Origin: Lachnospiraceae bacterium
Lineage (GTDB): Bacteria > Bacillota > Clostridia > Lachnospirales > Lachnospiraceae
DNA length: 45,746 nt
Assembly: GCA_018384375.1 (NCBI GenBank)
Contig: JAHAYJ010000055.1
Span: 1 to 45,746, forward strand
Reading direction: 5' to 3'
Shown: positions 35,098 to 43,800 of the stretch, one piece after another
How positions within the stretch are numbered: the stretch's first letter is position 1
Layout: each line of letters opens with the position of its first letter
Program-made: the position numbers and the translations under genes
Notes under the pieces: generated by a model
What the model was told of the DNA's origin: nothing
The model's input: the letters and a program-made list of their open reading frames with translations, nothing else
Database searches by the model: none

Positions 35098-35220
35098 AAA
35101 CCTCCTTAATGTCAGTCATACCGTTTCCATACATCATGTTATTACCGGGATCAAATTAGGCGTTGGCGCCTTGAACGATTAATGAAATTCCAGAATCATA
35201 GAATTTTTGAAAGTGATATT

Positions 35221-35249
35221 ACATTATCAGATTTATTTTATTCTGTCAA
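35221..35249 (-). promoter_or_regulatory. Probable promoter of the T7SSb locus
   Basis: Reverse strand TTGACA (35244-35249) with TAATGT 17 bp on (35221-35226), or GATAAT with a 15-bp spacer. It lies about 125 bp upstream of essC. Confidence 0.5.
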
Positions 35250-35312
35250 TTGTCTTTTCTACTTTTTGACCATGAAATATTGAACAAAATTTCGCCCAAA
35301 ATTTCTACACAC

Positions 35313-35341
35313 AAAAAAAGAGTCATAGCAGACTCTTTTTA
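35313..35341. terminator. Terminator of the lipoprotein/ZIP operon
   Basis: AAAAAGAGTC (35315-35324) pairs with GACTCTTTTT (35331-35340) over a 6-nt loop; A and T runs on both sides allow termination in both directions. Confidence 0.88.
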
Positions 35342-35354
35342 TCCTTAACATGTT

Positions 35355-36080
35355 TTAATAAGTGCCAAATGCTACTAACATCGTTTTTGCAGCTTCCGCG
35401 CTTTCCTCAGAATAAGTAACTGCAATCGTCACTGCTCTGTCACCGGAAACAGTCACATAATAATCCTGATACAATGCTGCCCCCTGATAGTCTGCATTAT
35501 AGGTAACTTTATTGAAATCAAGCCCTCCAATTTCAATGATCTCGTCACTGTCGGTGACCTGATACTCCGCCGATCTAACCTCTGAAAGATTTTGCATCAA
35601 AATTTTTGTATACTCCCGTGCAGTCAGCTCCCCGGGAAGCTTTTCTGCCGTAAGGATCACATTGACGGTTCCGGCCTCATCTGTGCTCATCATTTCCAAC
35701 ACGGATGCCATTTCTGAATAAGCTGCCTGAAACCTGCTATCATCCTGGAAAAGCATTTCCTTTCCAAGCCCCATGATCTCATTCACTTCCTCTTCTGTGG
35801 ACATTTTCATCCCCGCAGGTGCCGCGTAGCGGATTCCCAGCCATTTGCTTTCCCATCCGTCATCCGTGATAAGCCCCTTTGTATATTCCCCTGCTTCACC
35901 CGGAGCCACGTTCTCCTTTGCGCCCGCTTCAGCCACAGCATCTGTTTCAGCCGCAGCATCCGTACAGGCTTCCTCTATTGTCACCTCTGTCTGCGTTTCA
36001 GCAGTCTCTTCTTTTCTCCCGCCGCAGGCAGTCAGAAATGCAGTCGTCCCAAGGACTGCCAGCCAAACCTTCTTTTTCAT
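35355..36080 (-). CDS. Predicted lipoprotein of unknown function
   Basis: A 241-residue exported lipoprotein: MKKKVWLAVLGTTAFLTACGG has a basic n-region, hydrophobic core and lipobox LTAC. A Thr/Ala/Glu-rich linker (about 25-65) leads to a folded domain (WLGIRYAAPAGMKMSTEEEV to the end) that resembles the stress-type beta-rich domains seen in many Clostridia lipoproteins; I cannot name the family. ATG 36080 follows GAGAGGACGG. It lies 19 nt after the ZIP gene and is probably co-transcribed, so a link with metal uptake is possible but unproven. Confidence 0.75.
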   Translation of the reverse strand: MKKKVWLAVLGTTAFLTACGGRKEETAETQTEVTIEEACTDAAAETDAVAEAGAKENVAPGEAGEYTKGLITDDGWESKWLGIRYAAPAGMKMSTEEEVNEIMGLGKEMLFQDDSRFQAAYSEMASVLEMMSTDEAGTVNVILTAEKLPGELTAREYTKILMQNLSEVRSAEYQVTDSDEIIEIGGLDFNKVTYNADYQGAALYQDYYVTVSGDRAVTIAVTYSEESAEAAKTMLVAFGTY

Positions 36081-36099
36081 CCGTCCTCTCCCTGCGCCA

Positions 36100-36894
36100 T
36101 TACCCCAAAGCCACATCCAGAATCATCATGATCAGAAAGCCCGCCATTACCCCGATGGTTCCCAGGTTGGAATGCTCCCCCTCATTGGCCTCCGGAATCA
36201 ATTCCTCCGCCACCACATAGATCATTGCCCCTGCCGCAAAGGAAAGAAACCATGGCATAAATGGTGTGATCTGCGCCGCGATCAGCGTAATTCCCACCCC
36301 GAATATCAGCTCCACCAGCCCCGAAAGACTCCCGAGCAGAAATGCTTTTGCAGAGCTCATTCCTTCCTTTCGCAAAGGCAGGGAAATTGCTGCCCCTTCC
36401 GGGAAATTCTGAATTCCAATTCCAAGCGCCAGTGCAAATGCCGCCGCATACAGAGACTGATCTTCGGGATGTTGTCCCGCCATAGCAAAGGCAAGCCCCA
36501 CTGCCATTCCCTCCGGTATGTTGTGCAGTGTCACCGCGAAAATAAGTAATGTTGTCCTGCGGAAGGATGATTTTATCCCTTCCGGCCCGTTCTGCCCCAA
36601 ATGCAGATGAGGCATCAGCAGATCAAGAAGATAAAGGAAAAGACCTCCCAGAACAAATCCTCCGGCAGCCGGAATCCAACCGATTTCTCCTTTACTTTCC
36701 GTCTCTTCAATTGCCGGTATCAGGAGTGACCAGACCGATGCAGCCATCATAACACCTGCCGCAAACCCCAAGAATGACCTTTGAATGTTTTTCCCCATTT
36801 CTTTTCTGAAAATGAATACAACACTTGCACCGAGAGCCGTCATCAAAAATGTGAATCCCGTTCCCATTGCAGCCCAGCTGATTGCCTGATTCAT
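36100..36894 (-). CDS. ZIP family metal transporter
   Basis: A 264-residue eight-helix transporter. TLHNIPEGMAVGLAFA (helix 4) and GIQNFPEGAAISLPL (helix 5) carry the conserved H-N-x-P-E-G and N-x-P-E-G metal sites, and MIYVVAEELIPEA closes the family pattern. It imports zinc or other divalent metals into the cytoplasm. ATG 36894 has AAAGAGGG upstream; the ATG at 36912 sits inside a leader hairpin (GCATCC/GGATGC, 36909-36931) and lacks a site. Heads a two-gene unit with a lipoprotein. Confidence 0.9.
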   Translation of the reverse strand: MNQAISWAAMGTGFTFLMTALGASVVFIFRKEMGKNIQRSFLGFAAGVMMAASVWSLLIPAIEETESKGEIGWIPAAGGFVLGGLFLYLLDLLMPHLHLGQNGPEGIKSSFRRTTLLIFAVTLHNIPEGMAVGLAFAMAGQHPEDQSLYAAAFALALGIGIQNFPEGAAISLPLRKEGMSSAKAFLLGSLSGLVELIFGVGITLIAAQITPFMPWFLSFAAGAMIYVVAEELIPEANEGEHSNLGTIGVMAGFLIMMILDVALG

Positions 36895-37000
36895 ATATCC
36901 CTCTTTCCGCATCCTGAAATAAAGCGGATGCTTCCTTCTATATTATCCTATTCCTAAGGCCGTATTCTGTGCCTGTCATCATTTTAGCATAGCAAGAAAC

Positions 37001-37024
37001 GGACAGCCCGTCAACAGGCTGCCC
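37001..37024 (-). terminator. Terminator of the uronate operon
   Basis: Stem GGACAGCCC (37001-37009) with AGGCTGCCC (37016-37024), allowing G-T pairs, about 45 nt after the kdgK stop on the reverse strand; the tail (cgtttctt) is moderately T-rich. Confidence 0.6.
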
Positions 37025-37070
37025 GCTTGCTTCTCAATACTTTTTATACATTACCGCTGATTGCTGTCTC

Positions 37071-38102
37071 TTACCTCTGTACACGTCCTGATGCATCACC
37101 GCCGGCTAAGGTTTCCACTTCTTTTCTGGAAACAAGATTGAAGTCACCGGGGATCGTGTGCTTTAACGCAGATGCAGCCACACCAAACTCAAGGGCAGCC
37201 TTAAAATCCTTACCATCCAGCATACCGCAGATCACACCGCCTGCAAAAGAATCGCCACCGCCTACACGGTCAACGATGGGATGAATGCTGTATTCCTTGG
37301 AATGATAGAATTCCTTGGTGTCCCTGGAATAAATGCATGCAGACCAGCCGTTATCGGAAGCGGAATGGCTTACGCGAAGAGAAGATACACAGTATTCAAA
37401 GTTGAACTTGTCAACCATCTGTTCAAAGATGGACTTGTAGCCCGCAAGCTCCAGTTCCCCACTGGTTACATCTGTCTCACCGGGCTTAAAGCCAAGTACC
37501 AGTTCTGCATCCTCCTCGTTTCCGATGCATACGTCAACATACTTCATCAGATTCGTCATTACCTTCTGTGCCTTCTCAGAGCTCCACAGCTTTTTACGGA
37601 AGTTCAGATCTACAGAGACCTTAACACCATGTTTTTTAGCAGCAATCAAAGCTTTTTCGGTAAGCTCTGCAGCACTGTCAGAGATTGCAGGGGTGATTCC
37701 TGTAAAGTGGAACCAGTCAGCTCCCTTGAAGATGTCATCAAAATCAAAATCTGCCTCTGTTGCTGTAGAAATAGAAGAATGTGCTCTGTCATAAACGACC
37801 TTGGAGGGTCTCATGGAAGAACCGGACTCCAAAAAGTAAATGCCCAGTCTTTCGCCACATTTTGCAATATGCTTTGTGCCCACATTATATTTGCGAAGAG
37901 CTGCAACCGCACATTCACCGATCTCATTGTCAGGAACTGCTGTCACAAATTCCGCATCATGTCCATAATTTGCCAGGGATACCGCTACATTTGCCTCTCC
38001 TCCGCCATAATTAATGTCAAACTCATCGGCCTGAATAAACTTTTCATTGTTGGGAGTAGATAATCTGAGCATGATCTCGCCCATGGTAATCACTTTTGCC
38101 AT
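37071..38102 (-). CDS. kdgK: 2-keto-3-deoxygluconate kinase
   Basis: A PfkB/ribokinase-family sugar kinase of 343 residues. VITMGEIMLRLSTP and NYGGGEANVAVSLANYG are the substrate-binding N-terminal motifs, and VDRVGGGDSFAGGVICGML carries the catalytic Asp and anion hole. It phosphorylates KDG to KDPG, feeding the aldolase encoded just upstream. The role is taken from its place as last gene of the kdu operon; by sequence alone a fructokinase-like substrate would be possible. ATG 38102 follows GGAAAGGAATT. Confidence 0.88.
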   Translation of the reverse strand: MAKVITMGEIMLRLSTPNNEKFIQADEFDINYGGGEANVAVSLANYGHDAEFVTAVPDNEIGECAVAALRKYNVGTKHIAKCGERLGIYFLESGSSMRPSKVVYDRAHSSISTATEADFDFDDIFKGADWFHFTGITPAISDSAAELTEKALIAAKKHGVKVSVDLNFRKKLWSSEKAQKVMTNLMKYVDVCIGNEEDAELVLGFKPGETDVTSGELELAGYKSIFEQMVDKFNFEYCVSSLRVSHSASDNGWSACIYSRDTKEFYHSKEYSIHPIVDRVGGGDSFAGGVICGMLDGKDFKAALEFGVAASALKHTIPGDFNLVSRKEVETLAGGDASGRVQR

Positions 38103-38153
38103 TTTTCTTAATTCCTTTCCTTCTCAAAAATATTTATGTCCGTTTTCTGCTAA

Positions 38154-39119
38154 CTACTTCTGTACCAGATGTACTGCAAAACCGCCGATTTCTTCCTTTA
38201 AATAAATTGCCTTTAACGTACCCTTCTCATCCCTCTTTGCGGATTCCTCATTGAACTCTACGCCAAGAACAGTCTCTAAATAATTCACTGCTCTTTCTAT
38301 GTAGTTCGTCCTGACCGCAATATGTCCGTTCTTTCCAAGATAAGGTGTCTTCATCACCTCAAGTGCTGTTCCGGCAAAAATGGAGCTGTTACCGACCTTG
38401 GCAGGCATCCCGAAAATGAAGGCAAATCTGTTTGCTGCCTTAAGCGCCTCTTCTTCATTTTCTGCGTTCACACCGACATGAGCCAGTTCAAAGCCAAGCA
38501 TGGTCTGAACAGCTTCTCTTGTCAGCTGCTCAATCTTATCCCACGCTCCTTCGTTGATCAGATCCCCGGGAACCATCCAGGAACCGCCACAGGCTATAAT
38601 TTTATTAAAGTCAAGATAGGAGGTCAGATTCTTTGCGTTAATACCACCGGTAGGCATGAATTTCATATTCACATAAGGTGCCGCCATTGCCTTGATCTTG
38701 GCAAGACCGCCTGACTGCTCGGCCGGGAAGAACTTTACCACATCAAGGCCAAGCTCGATTGCCATTTCAATATCACTGGGACTTGAGGTACCGGGTGTTA
38801 TCGGAACTTTCTTTTCGATACAGTATTTCACGGTATTGGGATTTAGTCCCGGACTGACAATGAATTTTGCGCCTGCTTCCACTGCTGCATCTACCTGTGC
38901 TGCATTTAAGACCGTACCTGCTCCTACGCACATGTTCGGAAAGTTTTCCGTCATAATCCTGATTGCCTCTGCTGCTGCATCAGTACGGAAGGTAACCTCT
39001 GCACAGGGAAGTCCTCCTGCGCAAAGTGCCTTTGCAAGCGGAAGAGCATCCTGTGCTCTGTCAATCTTTACAACCGGAACAATGCCGATCTTACTGATCT
39101 GTTCTAAAACTGCATTCAT
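38154..39119 (-). CDS. eda: KDPG/KHG aldolase with C-terminal VOC-like domain
   Basis: Residues 1-205 form the class I aldolase (KIGIVPVVKID, AEVTFRTDAAAEAI, GAGTVLNAAQVDAAVEAGAKF, the Schiff-base Lys in VVKFFPAEQSGG, FMPTGGINAKNL). It splits KDPG to pyruvate and glyceraldehyde 3-phosphate. Residues about 212-321 (ELAHVGVNAENEEEALKAAN to GGFAVHLVQK) are an additional domain with glyoxalase/VOC character; ordinary Eda is about 210 residues. Such fusions occur in Clostridia uronate operons, but the role of the second domain is unknown. Confidence 0.9.
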   Translation of the reverse strand: MNAVLEQISKIGIVPVVKIDRAQDALPLAKALCAGGLPCAEVTFRTDAAAEAIRIMTENFPNMCVGAGTVLNAAQVDAAVEAGAKFIVSPGLNPNTVKYCIEKKVPITPGTSSPSDIEMAIELGLDVVKFFPAEQSGGLAKIKAMAAPYVNMKFMPTGGINAKNLTSYLDFNKIIACGGSWMVPGDLINEGAWDKIEQLTREAVQTMLGFELAHVGVNAENEEEALKAANRFAFIFGMPAKVGNSSIFAGTALEVMKTPYLGKNGHIAVRTNYIERAVNYLETVLGVEFNEESAKRDEKGTLKAIYLKEEIGGFAVHLVQK

Positions 39120-39179
39120 GATTTCCTCTCATTCTGCCGATTAACGGCTCTTTCAAAATTTTGTTTCCGTCTCCCTGCC

Positions 39180-39818
39180 TTACGCAAGGATCTCCTTTAC
39201 ACAGGCTGCCAGTTTGTCGCACTTACAGTTGTCAAAAAAATATTTCTTTACGCCTTCACCGGATAAAGCTCCCTTCACCAGCTCTCTGTCAAGGTTCTTC
39301 AAAATGGTGACCATATCTGTATGCGTTACTTCCTTGACCTGGTCTAAGATCTTCTTGTTTCTCTGCTCCGGAACGACTCTTTCCTTGGGATAGCCGCCGC
39401 CTCCGGGTGCACAGAACAGTTTTTCAAAGATATACTGCAGATTCAACTCTCCGCCCCAGCCAAAATTCTCCGCAAAAGGAAGGGCAATGCAATTTCCGTC
39501 ATTCACCTGGGAGAACAAATAAGCATCCAGAGGAGAGGTAATATGTCCGCAAAGCACCTTGGGGAAGGAATTGCATGCAAGCATGGCTCCCTCTCCTGTA
39601 CCACAGCCGGTGATCACGTAATCAGCCGCACCGGAGTTTAACAGGACTGCTGCCAGAATACCGTTCTGTACATAGGTGAGCTGATGCTCATCCTCTGCAC
39701 TGTACATACCATAATTATACACTTCATGTCCCATAGGTTCTACCACTTTTTTCAGGGTATCAAAGATCATACCGTTCTTTGCCGCCTGGGAATTCTCATT
39801 GATCAACGCAATTTTCAT
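39180..39818 (-). CDS. RpiB/LacAB-family sugar isomerase
   Basis: A 212-residue member of the RpiB/LacA/LacB family. MKIALINENSQAAKNGMIFD, VLLNSGAADYVITGCGTGEGAMLACNSFP and CGHITSPLDAYLFSQVNDGNCI match the active-site loops. It is longer than RpiB (about 150) because of a C-terminal extension with a Cys-rich end. In streptococci the RpiB-like DhuI isomerises unsaturated uronate products beside an SDR reductase; the same role is plausible here, in addition to or instead of KduI. Confidence 0.85.
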   Translation of the reverse strand: MKIALINENSQAAKNGMIFDTLKKVVEPMGHEVYNYGMYSAEDEHQLTYVQNGILAAVLLNSGAADYVITGCGTGEGAMLACNSFPKVLCGHITSPLDAYLFSQVNDGNCIALPFAENFGWGGELNLQYIFEKLFCAPGGGGYPKERVVPEQRNKKILDQVKEVTHTDMVTILKNLDRELVKGALSGEGVKKYFFDNCKCDKLAACVKEILA

Positions 39819-39859
39819 ATCCGATTCCTTTCTGTGATATTTCCTTTTACTTATCAGAA

Positions 39860-40666
39860 TTACTGAGGCTGCTTGCCGATATAAGCAAGGATACCGCCGT
39901 CTACATAAAGGACATGTCCGTTTACGAAATCGGAAGCATCAGAGGCAAGAAATACTGCCGGTCCCTGTAAATCCTCTGTCACACCCCAGCGTGCAGCAGG
40001 TGTCTTTGCAATAATGAACTGATCAAAGGGATGTCTGCTTCCGTCGGGCTGAATCTCACGCAAAGGTGCCGTCTGGGGAGTTGCAATGTAGCCGGGGCCG
40101 ATGCCGTTACACTGAATATTAAACTCACCGTACTCGGAAGCAATGTTTCTTGTCAGCATCTTCAGTCCGCCCTTTGCTGCTGCATAAGCAGATACGGTCT
40201 CACGTCCCAGTTCACTCATCATGGAGCAGATGTTAATGATCTTTCCGTGTCCCTTTTTGATCATGCTGGGAATAACTGCCTTTGATACAATAAAGGGAGC
40301 GTTCAGGTCAACATCAATTACCTGGCGGAACTGCTCCGCTGTCATATCACACATAGGAATACGCTTGATGATACCGGCATTGTTGACAAGAATATCAATG
40401 ACGCCAACCTCTTTTTCCACCTGAGCTACCAGCGCATTGACCTGCTCCTCGTTGGTAACATCACATACATAACCATGTGCTTCAATACCGAGTTCCTTGT
40501 ATGCGGCAAGTCCCTTGTCTACCAGTTCCTGTTTGATATCATTAAATACGATAGTTGCTCCTGCCTGTGCATAAGCGGAAGCAATTGCAAATCCAATCCC
40601 GTAGGATGCTCCTGTTACCAGTGCCACCTTGCCTTCCAGTGAAAACTTCTTCATAAAATCGTTCAT
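39860..40666 (-). CDS. kduD: SDR oxidoreductase, KduD/gluconate 5-dehydrogenase-like
   Basis: A classical short-chain dehydrogenase of 268 residues. TGASYGIGFAIA is the NAD(P) loop, NNAGIIKRIPMCDM follows, Ser-Tyr-Lys catalysis is in ICSMMSELGRETVSAYAAAKGG, and NGIGPGYIATPQTAPL is the substrate-side loop. In this setting it reduces 2,5-diketo-3-deoxygluconate to KDG, the step after KduI. ATG 40666 follows GAGAGGATC. Third from the promoter distal genes, 103 nt after kduI. Confidence 0.9.
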   Translation of the reverse strand: MNDFMKKFSLEGKVALVTGASYGIGFAIASAYAQAGATIVFNDIKQELVDKGLAAYKELGIEAHGYVCDVTNEEQVNALVAQVEKEVGVIDILVNNAGIIKRIPMCDMTAEQFRQVIDVDLNAPFIVSKAVIPSMIKKGHGKIINICSMMSELGRETVSAYAAAKGGLKMLTRNIASEYGEFNIQCNGIGPGYIATPQTAPLREIQPDGSRHPFDQFIIAKTPAARWGVTEDLQGPAVFLASDASDFVNGHVLYVDGGILAYIGKQPQ

Positions 40667-40769
40667 TTTGATCCTCTCTTTCCGCCGCTTTTATGCGGCA
40701 TACGCTTTTCTTTTTTATGTTGCTATAATCGATGGCACCCCGCCATCAAAATCTCCACACATCAGATCG

Positions 40770-41630
40770 TTACATCAGGTCTTTCATTGCGACATGATCC
40801 ATGTCATCAAATGCCTGATTCTCACCGACCATTCCCCAGATAAAGGTATATGCCCTGGAGCCGCATCCGGCATGAATGGACCAGCTGGGTGAGATCACTG
40901 CTTCCTCATTTCGCATTACAATATGTCTTGTTTCTGTCGGCTCTCCCATGTAGTGCATCACAAAAGCATCCTCAGGCATCTCAAAATAAAGATATACCTC
41001 CATCCGTCTGTCATGGGTGTGACACGGCATGGTGTTCCATACGCTTCCGGGCTCCAGCTTGGTCATTCCCATCACCAGCTGACAGCTCTCCACCTGTCCG
41101 GGCAGAATATATTTACAGATGACTCTGTGATTTGCATCCTCCAGGGAACCAAGCTCCACCTTATTTTCATCCTTTACGATCACAACACCCTCTTCCGGTG
41201 TCCCGTTCGGTTTGATCAGAACGGTAGGATAGGTCTTGTGTGCAGGTGCACTGTTAAGGTAGAATTTAGCGGGTACTGCAGCATCTACACTCTCAAAGGT
41301 GATATCCTTTGCGCCCATTCCGATATACATGCCCTCCTTGAAGGCTACCTCGTAGGTCTTGCCGTCAATGATAATTCTTCCCGGTCCTCCGATATTGATG
41401 ACACCCATCTCTCTTCTTTGCAGGAAGTAATCTGCTCTCAGCTCATCTCCGGCCGTCAGCACCAGCGGTTTCACCGGAACAGCCGCTCCTGTGATGATTC
41501 TGTCGATGTGGCTGTAAACCAGTTTGATTTCCCCCGGCACAAACAGATTCTGAATCAAAAATTCCTCCCGTAATCTTTCGGTCGTGTAGTGCTTCACGTC
41601 TCTGGGTGAAGCTGCCGTTCTAAGTTCCAT
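40770..41630 (-). CDS. kduI: 5-keto-4-deoxyuronate isomerase
   Basis: A 286-residue cupin-type zinc isomerase. NLFVPGEIKLVYSHIDRIITG at the N-terminus, FLQRREMGVINIGGPGRI, and the metal site MPCHTHDRRMEVYLYFE with IHAGCGSRAYTFIWGM at the end are diagnostic. It converts 4-deoxy-L-threo-5-hexosulose uronate, released from pectin or similar polymers by lyases, to 2,5-diketo-3-deoxygluconate. First gene of the operon; GGAAGGGG precedes ATG 41630. No lyase or uronide transporter is encoded within the window. Confidence 0.95.
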   Translation of the reverse strand: MELRTAASPRDVKHYTTERLREEFLIQNLFVPGEIKLVYSHIDRIITGAAVPVKPLVLTAGDELRADYFLQRREMGVINIGGPGRIIIDGKTYEVAFKEGMYIGMGAKDITFESVDAAVPAKFYLNSAPAHKTYPTVLIKPNGTPEEGVVIVKDENKVELGSLEDANHRVICKYILPGQVESCQLVMGMTKLEPGSVWNTMPCHTHDRRMEVYLYFEMPEDAFVMHYMGEPTETRHIVMRNEEAVISPSWSIHAGCGSRAYTFIWGMVGENQAFDDMDHVAMKDLM

Positions 41631-41706
41631 TTTTGCTGCCCCTTCCTTTCTCTTTATCCTTTATGACTTTTCTTTGTCAAAAAATATTCCTGTTGTAATC
41701 TAGTGT

Positions 41707-41735
41707 ACTATAAAAAATTATCTATGTCCTTTCAA
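41707..41735 (-). promoter_or_regulatory. Promoter of the kdu operon
   Basis: Reverse strand TTGAAA (41730-41735), 17-bp spacer, TATAGT (41707-41712). Its -35 box is only 15 bp from the -35 box of the divergent regulator promoter, so one bound regulator could control both. Confidence 0.75.
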
Positions 41736-41750
41736 ATATTTCTATAAATA

Positions 41751-41779
41751 TTGCAAATTATGAACTTTTACCCTATAAT
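41751..41779 (+). promoter_or_regulatory. Promoter of the AraC-family regulator gene
   Basis: TTGCAA (41751-41756), 17-bp spacer, TATAAT (41774-41779). Confidence 0.8.
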
Positions 41780-41793
41780 TTTAGGTAGTTTTG

Positions 41794-41807
41794 TGAAAGC
41801 GTTTACA
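41794..41807. promoter_or_regulatory. Catabolite-responsive element (CcpA site)
   Basis: TGAAAGCGTTTACA matches the cre consensus TGWNANCGNTNWCA at every position. It begins about 8 bp after the expected transcription start of the AraC-type gene, a position where CcpA would block its transcription and so indirectly the kdu operon. Confidence 0.85.
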
Positions 41808-41828
41808 TCATTATCACAGGAGGCTACT

Positions 41829-42686
41829 ATGGAAGAACTATTTTCCTGCAAGCAGGCAATGGAAAACTGCTCCACAACCCATACCTTTGCGATTGCTCAT
41901 CTTTATAAAGAAGAAAAAGCCATGGATATGCACATCCATGACTGCTACGAAATTTACTATTCCATTTCCGGCGGAAAGCAGTTCCTGATCGATAACCGCT
42001 TTTATACCATTGAGCCGGGAGACATTTTCATCATCAATCAATATGAGAGCCACAAGCTGACTCAGGTGGATAAAATGGTCCATGAGAGGATCGTGCTTTC
42101 GATTCACCCCGAATACACCAAAAGCCTGTCCACTGCCGAAACCAATCTGGATGCCTGCTTTTCTGACAGGCCGGCGGATTTCAGCCACAAGCTCTCCCTA
42201 AACAAGGAGCAGCAAAAGCGTTTCCTCTATTATATCAATAAAATTACGAATGCAGAAGGATATGGGCATGATATCATCGAGCAGACAGCCTTCATGGAAT
42301 TGATGCTCCTGATCGGTTCCGCACTTCAGACAAGGCATGATGAAGCCCTATCTGCCAGCTATATTTACAACCATCAGGTAGATGACATTCTTGCCTATAT
42401 TAATCAAAATATTGCTTCCCCCATCACCGTTAAGCAGCTGGCCGGAGAATTTTACTTAAGTGAATCCTATATCTGCCGGATCTTCAAATCAGCTACCGGC
42501 ACAACCATCAATAAATATATCAATGCCCGGCGCATCAGCATTGCCAAGTCCCTGTTAAGTGACGGGGCCAGTGTGATGGAGGCATACGAAAAGAGCGGTT
42601 TTTCCGACTACAGCAATTTTTTCAAGGCTTTTACCAGAGCTGTCGGCATCTCACCAAAAAAATATGCCCAGTGCAGTGTCAGCTGA
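41829..42686 (+). CDS. AraC-family transcriptional regulator with cupin domain
   Basis: A 285-residue regulator. Residues about 15-120 form an AraC-type cupin (MDMHIHDCYEIYYSISGGKQ, IEPGDIFIINQYESHKL), and residues about 180-285 hold two helix-turn-helix units (ITVKQLAGEFYLSESYICRI, VMEAYEKSGFSDYSNFFKAF, then VGISPKKYA). AGGAGG lies 5 nt before ATG 41829; the longer frame starts inside the promoter. Divergent from the kdu operon, which it most likely activates on sensing a uronate intermediate. Confidence 0.92.
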   Translation: MEELFSCKQAMENCSTTHTFAIAHLYKEEKAMDMHIHDCYEIYYSISGGKQFLIDNRFYTIEPGDIFIINQYESHKLTQVDKMVHERIVLSIHPEYTKSLSTAETNLDACFSDRPADFSHKLSLNKEQQKRFLYYINKITNAEGYGHDIIEQTAFMELMLLIGSALQTRHDEALSASYIYNHQVDDILAYINQNIASPITVKQLAGEFYLSESYICRIFKSATGTTINKYINARRISIAKSLLSDGASVMEAYEKSGFSDYSNFFKAFTRAVGISPKKYAQCSVS

Positions 42687-42763
42687 CACTGCACCCGGCA
42701 TCATATGTCACGAATGCATTCCTTGCAGGACTAAATCAACTACTCTGTCATATGCCAGAGTGA

Positions 42764-42796
42764 AAAAAAGGTATGCGCATGGCGCACACCTTTTTA
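42764..42796. terminator. Bidirectional terminator between araC-type gene and FliD-like gene
   Basis: AAAAAGGT..TGCGC pairs with GCGCA..ACCTTTTT around a short loop; A and T runs flank both sides. Confidence 0.85.
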
Positions 42797-42803
42797 AATT
42801 GCC

Positions 42804-43592
42804 TTAAAATCCATAATCAAAAATGCTTCCCGATGAATAGGACTGATTGAAGCTTCCTGTCATATTATAGGTATTTGCCTTCGCACTCTCTGTGCTTGCT
42901 GCAAAATCTATAAGAGATGCCTGTGCCGATACCCTGTATGCATAGGAGGAATTTCCGTTAAATAAGGATTGCACTGTTGTCATGTCAGCTTCCTTAAATG
43001 CCTTCTCATCAATAGAAAGTTTATTGTCCTCTCCGATTGTAATTCCTACCTTTGCGAGAAGATCCTCATTTGCCTTAGTAATACCCACAAGTGATTTTGT
43101 TCTGTTCAAAATACTGTTCGTATCAGAATTTCCCGCTTCCTTCAGCAGACTGTTATAATCATCCACAAAGCTTGAAACAGACTTGTAAATTGCATCCTTA
43201 TCATAGTCCTTTGATGTCGTGTAAAAACCAAATTCGTCCTTAGTTTCCACATCTACTTTATTGAATACAGAATCTGTATCCTTGCTGATCAGCTTGTCTG
43301 CGGATTCTTTAAGGCCATCTGCAGCACTCTGGATGGATGCCAGCGTCTTCGTATCATCCTTGGCAGTTGAAATACCGGAGTTTTTCTCCTTTACAGCAGA
43401 TTTAACTTCATCGCTTGTATTGTCTTTGGCATAATAAGCCTTCATCAGCTTGCCGTAGCTGCCATTCTTAATACTGATATAATCTGATAAAAAGTTTAAA
43501 TTTGCATTTCCACTTGATCCGGGCAGGCTCTGGAACAGATAAGAATAATTCTGCTTCAGACCGCTCATTCCCACATTAATACTGATTCCCAT
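42804..43592 (-). CDS. FliD-tail-like protein of unknown function
   Basis: A 262-residue helical protein MGISINVGMSGLKQNYSYLF. The last third (SSFVDDYNSLLKEAGNSDTN, KVGITIGEDNKLSIDEKAFK, TVQSLFNGNSSYAYRVSAQA) has the layout of the C-terminal domain of the flagellar cap FliD. FliD itself is more than twice as long, and no flagellar genes are nearby. It has no signal peptide. ATG 43592 has AAAGGAG upstream, and the longer frame is not credible. A flagellar or surface-filament role is possible but not shown. Confidence 0.75.
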   Translation of the reverse strand: MGISINVGMSGLKQNYSYLFQSLPGSSGNANLNFLSDYISIKNGSYGKLMKAYYAKDNTSDEVKSAVKEKNSGISTAKDDTKTLASIQSAADGLKESADKLISKDTDSVFNKVDVETKDEFGFYTTSKDYDKDAIYKSVSSFVDDYNSLLKEAGNSDTNSILNRTKSLVGITKANEDLLAKVGITIGEDNKLSIDEKAFKEADMTTVQSLFNGNSSYAYRVSAQASLIDFAASTESAKANTYNMTGSFNQSYSSGSIFDYGF

Positions 43593-43741
43593 ACAATCAC
43601 TCCTTTGAACATCCATGTTCCACGCAGCTTTAATCTGCCATAGTTTCTTCCTTGTAATATCAATATCGAGCAATTATTTCTTATAGTTAAGGTTAGTATA
43701 GCATATTTTTTTTAAAAATGAAAGGAAACAGCCAAAATAAT

Positions 43742-43769
43742 TTGATTTTTTGGAAGAATTTGCTATACT
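43742..43769 (+). promoter_or_regulatory. Promoter of the DUF554 gene
   Basis: TTGATT (43742-43747), 16-bp spacer, TATACT (43764-43769) with a TG two bases before the -10 box. Confidence 0.65.
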
Positions 43770-43800
43770 AATCCTCAGACTTTACTTACGGAGGAAGCTT

